From QAMX01 sp003149835 (lineage in GTDB: Bacteria; Bacillota; Clostridia; Oscillospirales; QAMX01): DNA of 64,000 bases. The position numbers were made by a program, and so were the translations under genes. The notes under the pieces are model-generated. The model did no database searches. It was not told where the DNA came from and saw only the letters and a program-made list of their open reading frames with translations. This document shows, piece after piece, positions 15,690 to 24,826 of this stretch. Position 1 is the first letter of the stretch, and the number at the start of each line of letters is the position of its first letter. The stretch spans positions 6,335-70,334 of the forward strand of contig CAUGMN010000004.1 of NCBI GenBank assembly GCA_959600635.1. The letters are read 5' to 3'.

Positions 15690-16973
15690 ATGGAATATAA
15701 ATCTGAGTTTATGCCTCCGGAAAAGAAGTCGCGGAAGGGCCTCGGCAAAAAGATCACGGCGCTGGCGCTGTGCGCCCTGTTGCTCTGCGGTACGGCTGTC
15801 GGCGGCATCTGGGCCATCCATTCATTCACGATCACAAAGACGAATTCGAATCTGTCCATGAACGCCGGCGACGGCGGCAACGGCGTCACGCCGGACATGA
15901 CGAAAAACGAGCCGTCCGGCGCGGGCTACGTGCAGCCGCTCGTCACCAAGGGCGAGGGAACGGCGATGACGGCGGCGGAGATTTACGAGAAGTATGTCTC
16001 CTCTGTGGTCGGCATCGTCACGGAGGGAACCACCACCAATATTTTCGGCCAGCAGACGAATTATGCGGCCAGCGGCACGGGCTTTGTCGTCTCGGAGGAC
16101 GGCTATATCGTCACCAACTGCCACGTCATCGACGGCGGAAGCAAATTCACCGTGTCGTTTGAGGACGGCAGAACCTACGACGCCAAGCTCATCGGCAGCG
16201 ACGCTGAAAACGACGTCGCGCTTCTGAAAATCGAAGCAACCGGCTTGCAGCCCGTCGTCATTGGCGACAGCGACGACATCCGCGTCGGCGAAGAGATCTG
16301 CGCGATCGGCAACCCGCTGGGCGAGCTGACGTTCTCGCTGACAAAGGGCGTCGTCAGCGCGCTGAACCGCGTTGTGACCACCGACGACGACGAGTCGAAT
16401 TTCATGTTCCAGATCGACGCGGCGGTCAACTCCGGCAACTCCGGCGGCCCGGTGTTCAACGGCTACGGGCAGGTCATCGGCGTGGTGACGGCGAAATATT
16501 CGTCGTCGGGCGTCGAGGGGCTCGGCTTTGCGCTCCCGATTAACGACGTGGCGCGGATCATCAACGAGCTGAAAGAAAACGGCGTCGTCCGCAAGGTAAG
16601 CTTCGGCATCACGGTCGGCAACGCGACCTATTCCGATTCGGGCGAGGATACGTCCATCGCCGGAGCGCGCGTAAAGGTCGTCGACAGCGGGAGCTGCGCG
16701 GAAGAAGCGGGGTTAGAGGTCGGCGATATCATCACCAAGATCGACAGCATGAAGATCACCGGCGTGACCGATTTGCTTGCGGCGAAGAAACGCTACGTTC
16801 CCGACGAGTCGGCCGAGCTGACGGTGATTCGGGACGGCAAGGAGATCAAACTGACACTGGTCTTTGACGAAGCTGCCGAGGAGACGCAGCAGACGCCTCA
16901 GACAAACACCCCCGACGGCTGGACGGAACAGGATCCGTTTAGCGGACTGAATCCGTTCGGTGGCTGGGGGTGA
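15690..16973 (+). CDS. htrA: HtrA/DegP-type membrane-anchored serine protease with PDZ domain
   Basis: 427 residues; ATG at 15690 has AAGGGAG upstream. Residues 1-20 are charged and cytoplasmic, and residues 20-45 form one membrane anchor (ALALCALLLCGTAVGGIWAI). A low-complexity linker follows. The trypsin-like domain has the catalytic triad His145 (NCHVIDGG), Asp175 (ENDVALLKI) and Ser251 (GNSGGPV). A single C-terminal PDZ domain runs from about residue 310 to 405 (SCAEEAGLEVGDIITKID), and the tail is Gln/Pro-rich. It degrades misfolded or damaged proteins outside the membrane. This is the standard Gram-positive HtrA layout. The gene is monocistronic and ends in a very strong terminator. Confidence 0.95.
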   Translation: MEYKSEFMPPEKKSRKGLGKKITALALCALLLCGTAVGGIWAIHSFTITKTNSNLSMNAGDGGNGVTPDMTKNEPSGAGYVQPLVTKGEGTAMTAAEIYEKYVSSVVGIVTEGTTTNIFGQQTNYAASGTGFVVSEDGYIVTNCHVIDGGSKFTVSFEDGRTYDAKLIGSDAENDVALLKIEATGLQPVVIGDSDDIRVGEEICAIGNPLGELTFSLTKGVVSALNRVVTTDDDESNFMFQIDAAVNSGNSGGPVFNGYGQVIGVVTAKYSSSGVEGLGFALPINDVARIINELKENGVVRKVSFGITVGNATYSDSGEDTSIAGARVKVVDSGSCAEEAGLEVGDIITKIDSMKITGVTDLLAAKKRYVPDESAELTVIRDGKEIKLTLVFDEAAEETQQTPQTNTPDGWTEQDPFSGLNPFGGWG

Positions 16974-16984
16974 TCATTTATTTG

Positions 16985-17035
16985 ACAGGGGAGCGCCCGT
17001 CCAAAGCGCTTTGGACGGGCGCTCCCCTGTTTTTT
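16985..17035 (+). terminator. very long perfect terminator after htrA
   Basis: A 23-bp uninterrupted inverted repeat, beginning ACAGGGGAGCGCCC, centred at 17007/17008 and followed by TTTTTT. Confidence 0.93.
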
Positions 17036-17074
17036 CAAAAAAGGGCGGTTGGTGTCGATTATAAACGAAAAATA

Positions 17075-17083
17075 TGGTATAAT
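17075..17083 (+). promoter_or_regulatory. extended -10 promoter of cls
   Basis: TGG followed by TATAAT (17078-17083) with no good -35, so of the extended -10 type. The transcript would have a GC-rich leader of about 185 bases before the TTG start at 17278; no known riboswitch was recognised in it. Confidence 0.6.
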
Positions 17084-17277
17084 ATCATCTGCGCCGGAGA
17101 GAAAAAATACAGCCCGGCGGTGAACGTGACTGCTGTTCCAGCCCCGGCAATCGCCGCCGGGACCGCTGCCGGCTGACAGAGGCGGCGCGGCGAAAAAAGC
17201 GGGACGGCGCGTTGTTCCGGTTACGGGCGCACAGGCGCGCGGGATAGAATTTTATACGAAGTGGCGGTGAATACGCT

Positions 17278-18810
17278 TTGAAACGCAGTTGGCTGCGGGC
17301 GCTGGTCGGGCGCCGGATCGTGATTTTTCTCCTTTTGATTTTACAGGCGGCGCTGATGGTCTATATTGTCATCAGTTCCAGCCGGACTTCGCAGATCATC
17401 GACGTCAGCCTGCGGCTGGTGAGCGCGTTTGTGGCGCTGTTTATGATCAACCGCGAGATGAACGCCTCCTATAAGCTGGCTTGGATCTTTATGATCCTGC
17501 TGCTGCCGCTGTTCGGCGGGCTGTTCTATCTCACCTGCGTCTGCCAGGCCAGCACGCGGCGCTTCAAAAAGGATGTCACGGCAATCGACGCGCGCTGCAA
17601 GCATTATTTGAAGCCGGAGCCGGACTGCCTGAATGAGCTGGCCGACGCCGGCAAGGCTGTTTCCACAGCGCGGTACTTACAAAACTGCGCCGGATTTCCG
17701 CTGTGCAAAGACACGGAGACGCAGTTTCTCTGCCCGGGCGAGCGCTTTTTCGAGGCGGCTTTACGCGAACTGGAACAGGCGAAGCGCTATATTTTTCTGG
17801 AATATTACATCATCCGTGACGGCGAGATGTGGAACGCCGTTCTCGAAATCCTCAAACGCAAAGCCGCCGAGGGCGTAGACGTCCGCGTGCTGTACGATGA
17901 TTTCGGCTGTTTTCTGTCTTTTTCAAGGCGTTATCGGCGCTATCTCCAAGAATGCGGGATCAAATGCCGTGTTTTCAACAGCTTCCGGCCGATTTTAACG
18001 ACGGTGCAGAACAACCGCGATCACCGCAAAATCATGGTGATCGACGGCCGCGTCGGCTTCACGGGCGGCATCAATCTCGCCGACGAATATATCAATCGGG
18101 ATTCGCCGCTCGGCCACTGGAAGGATGCGGCGATTCTGCTGCGGGGAAACGCGGTCAAAAACCTCGTGGGGATTTTCTTCTCGCTGTGGTACCGGCGCGG
18201 CGACGCGCCGGAAGACGAAACGCTGTTTCTGCCGGAGCCTTGCGGCGCTCTGTCCGAACATCCGGAGGGGTATTGCATTCCGTTTTCGGATTCGCCGATG
18301 GACAGGGAATCGGTGGGCGAGCGCGTCTATCTGCAAATGATCAACCACGCCACCCGCTATATCAATATCGCCACGCCGTATCTGGTCATCGACGACGGGG
18401 TGATGGAGGCGCTGACGGCGGCGGCAAAAGGCGGCATCGACGTCCGCGTGATGGTGCCTGCGCGCGGGGACAACCCCCTCGTACAGCGGACCATGCGCTC
18501 CTATTTCCGGCGTCTGCTGCGCGCGGGCGTCAAGCTATACGAGTATACGCCCGGCTTTGTCCATGCAAAAACCATCGTCACCGACGACGAATGCGCCGTC
18601 GTCGGCACGATCAATTTCGATTACCGCAGCTTGTACCTGCAATTTGAATGCGGCGTCTGGATGTACAAGACGGCCGCCGTCGCGCAGGTACGCGACGATT
18701 TCCTCAAAGATCTGCCGCGCTGCCGCGCCCTGAGCGAGGCCGACTGCCGGAAAAATGTTTTTTCCGGCCTCGTCGACGAGATTCTGCGCCTGTTCGCGCC
18801 GCTGATGTAG
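17278..18810 (+). CDS. cls: cardiolipin synthase (phospholipase D family)
   Basis: 510 residues from a TTG start with GGCGGTG 7 bases upstream. Two N-terminal membrane helices (residues about 14-35 and 62-85) precede two phospholipase-D domains. The HKD motifs are His249/Lys251 (DHRKIMVIDG, with GFTGGINLADEY after it) and His429/Lys431 (VHAKTIVTDD, with VVGTINFDYRS). It condenses two phosphatidylglycerols to cardiolipin at the inner membrane. Length and order match bacterial Cls of the ClsA type. Three 9-bp repeats cover its stop codon. mutM follows 102 bases later on the same strand with no terminator between, so co-transcription is likely. Confidence 0.94.
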   Translation: MKRSWLRALVGRRIVIFLLLILQAALMVYIVISSSRTSQIIDVSLRLVSAFVALFMINREMNASYKLAWIFMILLLPLFGGLFYLTCVCQASTRRFKKDVTAIDARCKHYLKPEPDCLNELADAGKAVSTARYLQNCAGFPLCKDTETQFLCPGERFFEAALRELEQAKRYIFLEYYIIRDGEMWNAVLEILKRKAAEGVDVRVLYDDFGCFLSFSRRYRRYLQECGIKCRVFNSFRPILTTVQNNRDHRKIMVIDGRVGFTGGINLADEYINRDSPLGHWKDAAILLRGNAVKNLVGIFFSLWYRRGDAPEDETLFLPEPCGALSEHPEGYCIPFSDSPMDRESVGERVYLQMINHATRYINIATPYLVIDDGVMEALTAAAKGGIDVRVMVPARGDNPLVQRTMRSYFRRLLRAGVKLYEYTPGFVHAKTIVTDDECAVVGTINFDYRSLYLQFECGVWMYKTAAVAQVRDDFLKDLPRCRALSEADCRKNVFSGLVDEILRLFAPLM

Positions 18811-18833
18811 CGCAAGTAGCGCAAGTAGCGCAA
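18807..18833 (+). repeat. three tandem GTAGCGCAA units at the cls stop codon
   Basis: Exact 9-bp units at 18807, 18816 and 18825. The first contains the cls stop TAG; each further unit repeats an in-frame TAG. Confidence 0.85.
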
Positions 18834-18912
18834 ATGGAAAGGCCGCTCCGAGGGGAACGGGATTTGCAAGCGCGCCCCTGCCGCCGGGGCGCAAGGGAAA
18901 GGGAGGTTAGAG

Positions 18913-19734
18913 ATGCCGGAATTGCCTGAGGTTGAAACGGTTCGAAGCGTTCTTGCGCCGCAGCTGTGCGGGCGAACCGTCGTTTCCGTCGCAGTCAGCC
19001 GTCCAGACGCCGTCGCCTATCCGTCGGCGGCCGCCTTTGCTTCCGCCGCGGCCGGCCGGACGATCCGCGAGCTCGGCAGGCGGGGAAAATTTCTCCGCAT
19101 CCTGCTGGACAGCGGCTGTATCGTCGCGCATCTGCGCATGACGGGGCGGCTTTTGGTTACGCCGCAGGGCGAACCGCTTGAAAAACATACGCATGTCGTC
19201 GTCTCGCTGGATAACCGGACGGAGCTGCGCTTTATCGACCCGCGCCGCTTTGGCCGGCTGTGGTGGATCGCGGAGGCGGAAGAGGACAGATACAGCGGGG
19301 TGGAGCGCCTCGGACCTGAACCGTTCGACGCGGCGGTCAATGCGGCGGCCTTAGCGAAGCGGTTCGGCGCGAGCAGGCGAGCCGTCAAGACCTGCCTGCT
19401 CGACCAGAGCGCCGTCGCCGGGATCGGAAACATCTATTCCGACGAGATCCTCTTTGCGGCGGGAATCGATCCAAGGCGCCCCGCGGCTGCTCTGAGACGG
19501 GACGAGTGGGAAAAGCTGAGCGCGGAGATTCCGCGGGTGCTGCAAAAGGCGATTGACGATAACGAGATCACCGCGGACGAATATCTGGCCGGGCGCGGGA
19601 TGGAGTACCGAAACACCCCGTTTTTTCAGGTCTACGGGCGCGCCGGCGAGCCGTGTCCGCGCTGTGGGCTGCCGCTGGAAAAGACCGTGATTGCCGGCAG
19701 AAGCAGCTGTTTCTGTCCGCGCTGCCAGCAATAA
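18913..19734 (+). CDS. mutM: formamidopyrimidine-DNA glycosylase (Fpg)
   Basis: 273 residues; GGGAGG lies 8 bases before the ATG. It begins MPELPEVETVRS, giving the catalytic N-terminal proline and Glu3 after methionine removal. The beta-lyase lysine region (EKHTHVV) and the H2TH segment (LDQSAVAGIGNIYSDEILF) follow, and the C-terminal zinc finger has two cysteine pairs, CPRC and CPRC. It removes 8-oxoguanine and ring-opened purines from DNA. It is probably transcribed with cls. Its 3' end meets the reverse-strand MATE gene at a shared terminator. Confidence 0.96.
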   Translation: MPELPEVETVRSVLAPQLCGRTVVSVAVSRPDAVAYPSAAAFASAAAGRTIRELGRRGKFLRILLDSGCIVAHLRMTGRLLVTPQGEPLEKHTHVVVSLDNRTELRFIDPRRFGRLWWIAEAEEDRYSGVERLGPEPFDAAVNAAALAKRFGASRRAVKTCLLDQSAVAGIGNIYSDEILFAAGIDPRRPAAALRRDEWEKLSAEIPRVLQKAIDDNEITADEYLAGRGMEYRNTPFFQVYGRAGEPCPRCGLPLEKTVIAGRSSCFCPRCQQ

Positions 19735-19787
19735 ACAGCCGTTTTGGCGCGGAGCGGCCAGAGGAGATCTCTTTTATACAGGCGATC

Positions 19788-19820
19788 AAAAAACAGGCGG
19801 GGTGGATTCCCCGCCTGTTT
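19788..19820. terminator. bidirectional terminator between mutM and the MATE gene
   Basis: AAACAGGCGGGG / CCCCGCCTGTTT with a 6-base loop and an A-run before it, so it serves both convergent genes. Confidence 0.85.
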
Positions 19821-19849
19821 CTGCATTCAATCGTCCGGCCCGGAGGCGC

Positions 19850-21259
19850 TCAGCTTTCAGCCGCCGCGCTTTGCGGCGCGACGATCTTCTGGAGCCAGAT
19901 GCCGCGTTTGAGCATGATGAAACCGAACACGCACTTGACGAGGTCGATCAGCTGGCCGAGGAGATAAACCGAGACGATATTCAGCGCCGTAAAGTGGACG
20001 AGCGCATAGACAAACGGAATCGCGATCGCCCAGATGTGAACGCAGTCGAACAAAAAAGTAATCAGCGTTTTGCCGCCGGAGCGCAGCGTGAAATAGCAGC
20101 AGTGCGCAAACGCGAAGATCGGCATACAGACGGCGGAAACGAGGATAAACCGCGTCGCCAGCGAGCGGACGCTATCGGTCGTTTTATAGATGAGCGGGAT
20201 AAACGGCGCGGCGGCAGCCAGCAGCACGCCTACCGCGAAGCAGCAGGCGACGGAAAAAAAGATCAGCTTCGCCGCCGTATCCTTGGCCTTGCCGTATTCG
20301 CCCGCGCCGAGCTGCTGGCCGACGAGAATGGCGACGGCGCTGCCGAGCGCTTGGAAGACGATGTTGAAGAAATTGGAGACCGTCGTCGAGATGTTCAGCG
20401 CCGCGACGACGGACAGCCCGCGCGAGGAATAGCATTGGACGAGGAAAGCCATGCCGACCGACCACAGCAGCTCGTTAATCAGCAGCGGCATGCCGCGCAG
20501 GATGATGTTTTTGACCAGACCACTGGGGATTTTCAGACTTCTGTATACGCCCCTGATGAAGCGGTGGATTTCAGCGTGCCGGTGCGTGCTGACGGCGATG
20601 ACCGCCAGCTCGACAAAGCGGGAAATGACGGTCGCGGCCGCGGCGCCGGCGACGCCGTAGGCAGGAAAGCCGAAGCGGCCGAAGATCAGCATGTAGTTCA
20701 GCACGAAGTTTGTGAGAACAGAGACGACAGACGCTTTCATCGGCAGCACCGTCGAGCCTGTTTCGCGGAGCGTGCTGGCGTAAATCTGTGTGAGCGCGAA
20801 CGGAATCAGACCGAGCGACATGATTTTCAGGTAATCCAGCCCATAAGCCGCCGTCGCGGCGATGTCGCCGACATCCTCCTTGCCGCGCAGGTAGAGGTAA
20901 ATCAGCTTTTCGCCGAAAAGAAAGAGGATTGCGAAGCCGGCGGCGCAGATAACGGCGGCGGTGATCAGCTTGAAACGAAACGTATCGCGCACGCCCTTGT
21001 CATCGCCGGAACCGTGAAACTGTGCGGTGAAAATGCCCGCGCCCGACAGACCGCCGAAAATACAGAGATTGAAAATAAACAGCAGCTGGTTGGCGATGGC
21101 GACGCCGGACATCTGATCGGTTCCGACCTGTCCGACCATCACGTTGTCTAAGAACCCGACAAAATTGGTAATGCCGTTTTGAATCATGACCGGGATGGCG
21201 ACGGCAAAAACGATTTTGTAGAATTCCCTCGTCCCGATTAGGCGCTTGACTTTGAGCAT
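19850..21259 (-). CDS. MATE family efflux transporter
   Basis: 469 residues; ATG at 21259 has CGGAG 7 bases upstream. Twelve predicted membrane helices in two six-helix halves. The first half contains the family-typical VAIPVMIQNGITNFVGFLDNVMVG segment with the conserved Asn/Asp region. It exports cationic drugs or metabolites in exchange for Na+ or H+. The substrate is unknown. It is transcribed leftward from its own promoter (21465-21493), back to back with recQ. It converges with mutM. Confidence 0.93.
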   Translation of the reverse strand: MLKVKRLIGTREFYKIVFAVAIPVMIQNGITNFVGFLDNVMVGQVGTDQMSGVAIANQLLFIFNLCIFGGLSGAGIFTAQFHGSGDDKGVRDTFRFKLITAAVICAAGFAILFLFGEKLIYLYLRGKEDVGDIAATAAYGLDYLKIMSLGLIPFALTQIYASTLRETGSTVLPMKASVVSVLTNFVLNYMLIFGRFGFPAYGVAGAAAATVISRFVELAVIAVSTHRHAEIHRFIRGVYRSLKIPSGLVKNIILRGMPLLINELLWSVGMAFLVQCYSSRGLSVVAALNISTTVSNFFNIVFQALGSAVAILVGQQLGAGEYGKAKDTAAKLIFFSVACCFAVGVLLAAAAPFIPLIYKTTDSVRSLATRFILVSAVCMPIFAFAHCCYFTLRSGGKTLITFLFDCVHIWAIAIPFVYALVHFTALNIVSVYLLGQLIDLVKCVFGFIMLKRGIWLQKIVAPQSAAAES

Positions 21260-21464
21260 AGGATACTCCGTTTTCTGAAAATTTTCCCTTTTGCGGCGGT
21301 GAGGCCGACGGCCGAAAGCCGTTTCCGTTCGCTTCGCGCATGGCGCCCGTGAAGAAGCCCGGCGCCGGCGCGGTCTTCGCATATAGACGCCGCCGGCCTT
21401 TCAAACCGCGCGAGTACGCTGCGCACGCGGCTGCCCGCTTGCGCTCCGCCGAAAAAGTGTTCCC

Positions 21465-21493
21465 ATTATATCATATTTCGTCAGCCTTCGCAA
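21465..21493 (-). promoter_or_regulatory. promoter of the MATE gene
   Basis: Reverse strand: TTGCGA (21493-21488), 17-base spacer, TATAAT (21470-21465). The leader is about 200 bases long. Confidence 0.8.
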
Positions 21494-21505
21494 GCGCTCC
21501 GGCGC

Positions 21506-21534
21506 TTGACAAGGCTTAGAAAATTTGATACCAT
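21506..21534 (+). promoter_or_regulatory. promoter of recQ
   Basis: TTGACA (21506-21511), 17-base spacer, TACCAT (21529-21534). Only 12 bases separate it from the divergent MATE -35. Confidence 0.7.
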
Positions 21535-21615
21535 ACCAAAGACATCAAGCATCCGACCCGGCGCGCGGCTCTTACGGCGTCCCGCCCTCCCGGATGCGGC
21601 CGGGAGATATTCAGC

Positions 21616-23403
21616 TTGGACAAATATGAGGTATTAAAGCAGTATTTTGGATACGATTCTTTCCGCGACGGACAGGAGGAGCTGATCGACGCCATTTTAA
21701 GGGGCCGCGACGTCCTTGGGATCATGCCGACAGGCGCGGGAAAGTCTCTGTGCTATCAGATTCCCGCCGTGATCACGGAGGGGATCGCCGTGATCGTTTC
21801 GCCGCTGATCTCGCTGATGAAGGATCAGGTGGGCGCGCTCAATCAGGCGGGGATCCGCGCCTGCTATCTGAACAGCTCGTTAAGCTACCGCCAGTACCGG
21901 CTCGCGCTCCGCTATGCGGCCGAGGGGCGGTATAAAATTGCCTACGTCGCGCCGGAGAGGCTTTTGACGCCGGAATTTCTCTCTTTCGCCCGGTGCGCCG
22001 ACATCCGCCTGCTCTGTATCGACGAGGCGCACTGCGTCTCCCAGTGGGGGCACGATTTCCGCCCCGCCTATCTCGACATCCCGCGCTTTGTCGCGGAGCT
22101 GCCGGAGCGGCCGGTGGTCGCGGCGTTCACGGCGACGGCGACGGCGCTCGTCCGCGACGATATCGTCAGACTGCTCGGCCTGCGGGAGCCGCTGATGCGG
22201 ACGACCGGCTTCGACCGGAGTAATCTGTATTTTTCCGTTCTGACGCCCTCGGACAAATACGCGGCGCTGAAACGCCAGCTTGACCGCCGCGACGGCGACA
22301 GCGGTATCGTCTACTGTCTGACGCGCAAAGCGGTCGAGGAGGTCTGTGAAAAGCTGACGGCCGACGGCGTTAGCGCCACGCGCTATCACGCGGGTCTGTC
22401 CGACGAGGAGCGCGGCGCCAATCAGGACGATTTTCTTTACGACCGCAAAAAGGTCATGGTCGCCACAAACGCCTTCGGCATGGGCATCGACAAGTCCAAC
22501 GTGCGCTTTGTCATCCACTATAATATGCCGAAAAACATCGAGAGCTATTATCAGGAGGCGGGCCGCGCCGGCCGCGACGGGCTGCCGAGCGACTGCGTGC
22601 TGTTTTTTTCGGAGCGGGACGTCGCGGTCGGCCGGTTTCTGATTGAGCGCGCGCAGGAGGATGAGGAGCCGCGGCCGCCGGAGATCGTCTCGCGGGAGCT
22701 GGAACTGCTGATGAAGATGTCCGATTACTGCCGGACGACGGACTGCCTGCGCGCCTATATTCTGCGCTATTTCGGCGAGACTGCGGAGGTTTTCTGCGGC
22801 GCGTGCTCGAATTGCCGCGGCGATTTCGTCGACGTCGACGTCACCGTACTCGCCGAGAAGATCCTCGGCTGCGTCACGACCTGCCGCGAGCGGTTCGGCG
22901 CCGGCGTCATTGCCGACACGCTGCGGGGCAGCCGCTCGGAGCGCTTGAAGCTCAACCGCATGGATAAGAACCCTTATTACGGCGCGCTGAGCACGGAAAG
23001 CGCCGATAAGCTGCGGTCGGTCATCGACCATCTCTGCGTGCGCGGCTATCTGAAACGGGACACCGACGGCATGCCGGTGCTGCGTGTGACCGAGAGCGGC
23101 AGGGCCGTTCTCAACGGCGGCGAGCGCGTCGCCATGCGCGCCGAGCGGGAACAGCCGAAGCCGGAGCGGCCGGTGAAAGCGGAGGGCGGTTCAATGTTCG
23201 ACCGACTGCGCGCTGTTCGGCTCGAGCTGGCGAAGCGGGAATTCGTGCCGCCGTATGCGATTTTTTCCGACAAAACGCTCGTTCAGATGTGCGAGGAGCG
23301 GCCGCAGAGCGAGGAGGAGCTGCTGCGAATCAATGGCGTCGGCGCGGTCAAGCTGCAAAAATACGGAAAAATTTTCCTCGACGTGCTCCGCGCGGCGGAG
23401 TAG
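21616..23403 (+). CDS. recQ: ATP-dependent DNA helicase RecQ
   Basis: 595 residues from a TTG start with GGGAG upstream. The superfamily 2 helicase core has Walker A GAGKS (Lys43), the DEAH box at 136-139 and motif VI QEAGRAGRDG. A RecQ zinc-binding domain with four cysteines (CRTTDC and CGACSNC) follows, then a winged-helix domain and a C-terminal HRDC domain (LRAVRLELAKREFVPPYAIF). This is full RecQ architecture. It unwinds DNA 3' to 5' in recombination and replication-fork repair. It has its own promoter and terminator. Confidence 0.96.
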   Translation: MDKYEVLKQYFGYDSFRDGQEELIDAILRGRDVLGIMPTGAGKSLCYQIPAVITEGIAVIVSPLISLMKDQVGALNQAGIRACYLNSSLSYRQYRLALRYAAEGRYKIAYVAPERLLTPEFLSFARCADIRLLCIDEAHCVSQWGHDFRPAYLDIPRFVAELPERPVVAAFTATATALVRDDIVRLLGLREPLMRTTGFDRSNLYFSVLTPSDKYAALKRQLDRRDGDSGIVYCLTRKAVEEVCEKLTADGVSATRYHAGLSDEERGANQDDFLYDRKKVMVATNAFGMGIDKSNVRFVIHYNMPKNIESYYQEAGRAGRDGLPSDCVLFFSERDVAVGRFLIERAQEDEEPRPPEIVSRELELLMKMSDYCRTTDCLRAYILRYFGETAEVFCGACSNCRGDFVDVDVTVLAEKILGCVTTCRERFGAGVIADTLRGSRSERLKLNRMDKNPYYGALSTESADKLRSVIDHLCVRGYLKRDTDGMPVLRVTESGRAVLNGGERVAMRAEREQPKPERPVKAEGGSMFDRLRAVRLELAKREFVPPYAIFSDKTLVQMCEERPQSEEELLRINGVGAVKLQKYGKIFLDVLRAAE

Positions 23404-23487
23404 GCGGCGCGTGAAAAAACGACAGCGCAATACGCGAAAATCTGCCGCCGGTCGGAAAAAGCCGCAGATGCGTTTATGTTTACATAG

Positions 23488-23530
23488 AAGCCCTCCGCGC
23501 AGGGGCAGAGCCTTGCGCGGAGGGCTTTTG
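23488..23530 (+). terminator. terminator of recQ
   Basis: AAGCCCTCCGCGCA pairs with TGCGCGGAGGGCTT, 12-base loop, then TTTT. Confidence 0.8.
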
Positions 23531-23709
23531 TGCTTTGAAAGATCTTTTTTCTGTTTTCGAGGTAGAGAAACTCTTCCCCTTCTGCCCACCGGCGTTTCCG
23601 GCGGCGCAGGAGCCCGCGGGAGGCGATTCGCGCCGGTCTGCAAACCGCGCCCGTCAGGTGAACCGTGATTGAAACGCGCGGCGGAACAGAGGGCGCAGGT
23701 TCCGGCGGC

Positions 23710-24570
23710 TTATTCGCCGTCGTCAGACGCTCCCGATTCGTGGACAATCTGCTTGCATTTGACGGCGCAGTCGACGAGCTTCCTCTTGACGCGCAGCGTC
23801 TCGCACTCAACGCGGATCTCGCCGCGGCCCTTGTTGACAATGCTGTCGCAGTGGATATCGCCCTCTTTGGCTGTGGCGCTGCCGTTGATATCCCGGCATT
23901 CAATTGAGCCTTCCGCGCTGGCGCTGCCGTTGACATTCCCACAATTGATGTTGTCTCCTGCATGGGCGCTGCCGTTGACATCCCCGCAGTTAATGCCGTC
24001 TCCTGCATGGGCGCTGCCGTTGACGTCGCCGCAGTTGATGCCGTCTCCTGCATGGGCGCTGCCGTTGACGTCGCCACAGTTGACGCCGTCTCCGGCTTTA
24101 ACGCTGCCGTTGACGTTGCCTTTGATATCGGCGCTGCCCCAGATCTCGATGGGGAGTTTGAGATCCCGGTATCTCGCGTCCTCAAACGGCCGCAGGTCGA
24201 GTTTGATCGGACAGTCCTGCTTCCATTCCTCGGCGGCCAGCGGCGTAGCGCCCCAGAACTGGACAATGCGCAGCACGCCGTCGTCCTGAATGCCGACGGG
24301 GAGATCAGGGGCCGAGCCGTTAGGCGCGGCGGCTTCCGCTGCCGGCGGCTCAGCCGCATCGCCGGCAGCGCCGTAAAACAGCGTGTCAATCGAGACGCCG
24401 AAGGTCTCGGCGATCAGAGGCAGAGTCAGGATATCGGGCAGCGCCGAGCCGGTTTCCCATTTGGAAACGGCCTGCATTGAGACGCCGAGCATGTCGGCGA
24501 GGTCCTTCTGGCTCAGCCCTTTGGCATGGCGCAGGGCGCGGATGGTTTCGCAGATTTTGTTTTCACACAT
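23710..24570 (-). CDS. XRE-family regulator with C-terminal 15-residue repeats
   Basis: 286 residues; ATG at 24570 with GGAG upstream. Residues 5-60 are a Cro/CI helix-turn-helix (GLSQKDLADMLGVSMQAVSKWE), followed by an Ala/Pro linker. Residues about 142-235 consist of six 15-residue repeats of the type GDVNGSAHAGDGINC, ending in a beta-rich basic segment (VKRKLVDCAVKCKQIVHE). The alternating Val/Ile, Asn-Gly and Cys pattern fits a right-handed beta-solenoid, as in bactofilin-like or adhesin-like stacks. The Cys in each repeat would line up on one face and could bind metal or form disulfides. A DNA-binding domain fused to such a stack is unusual; the function is unknown. Monocistronic, with its own promoter at 24621-24649. 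Confidence 0.8.
   Translation of the reverse strand: MCENKICETIRALRHAKGLSQKDLADMLGVSMQAVSKWETGSALPDILTLPLIAETFGVSIDTLFYGAAGDAAEPPAAEAAAPNGSAPDLPVGIQDDGVLRIVQFWGATPLAAEEWKQDCPIKLDLRPFEDARYRDLKLPIEIWGSADIKGNVNGSVKAGDGVNCGDVNGSAHAGDGINCGDVNGSAHAGDGINCGDVNGSAHAGDNINCGNVNGSASAEGSIECRDINGSATAKEGDIHCDSIVNKGRGEIRVECETLRVKRKLVDCAVKCKQIVHESGASDDGE
23876..24145 (-). repeat. six 45-bp tandem repeats inside the XRE regulator gene
   Basis: Units begin with GCGCTGCCGT (last one ACGCTGCCGT) at 23876, 23921, 23966, 24011, 24056 and 24101. The units at 23966, 24011 and 24056 are almost identical. Each encodes 15 residues in frame, so copy-number change would not break the protein. Confidence 0.9.
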
Positions 24571-24601
24571 GGCGGCTTGTCTCCGTTTCGTCTGTTTTCT
24601 T

Positions 24602-24610
24602 CCCCCCCCC
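24602..24610 (-). repeat. homopolymer of nine C at the regulator's transcript start
   Basis: Nine consecutive C on the + strand, G on the mRNA, about 4-12 bases downstream of the predicted transcription start of the XRE regulator gene. Confidence 0.7.
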
Positions 24611-24620
24611 GGGTAACTCG

Positions 24621-24649
24621 ATTGTAACACATAAGTTGCAGAAAAACAA
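24621..24649 (-). promoter_or_regulatory. promoter of the XRE regulator
   Basis: Reverse strand: TTGTTT (24649-24644), 17-base spacer, TACAAT (24626-24621). Confidence 0.6.
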
Positions 24650-24826
24650 TAAAAGCGTGTTCGAGTTGACTCAACCAACGGTAGAATCCAACCCGTTTTA
24701 CAGACGCCGCCGGGGAAAAAGGCGCCGCAAAGGGCTCTGCCGACTCCGAAAGCACAGAGCGCCGTATTCGCAAAGGCGTTTCTGCGGCGGAGACAGAGCG
24801 CTTCGTTTGGCTCCGTCTTTCCGGGC

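Noticed and set aside
23876..24145. CRISPR-like array
   Set aside because: The 45-bp periodic units are contiguous, without unique spacers, and encode an in-frame protein repeat.
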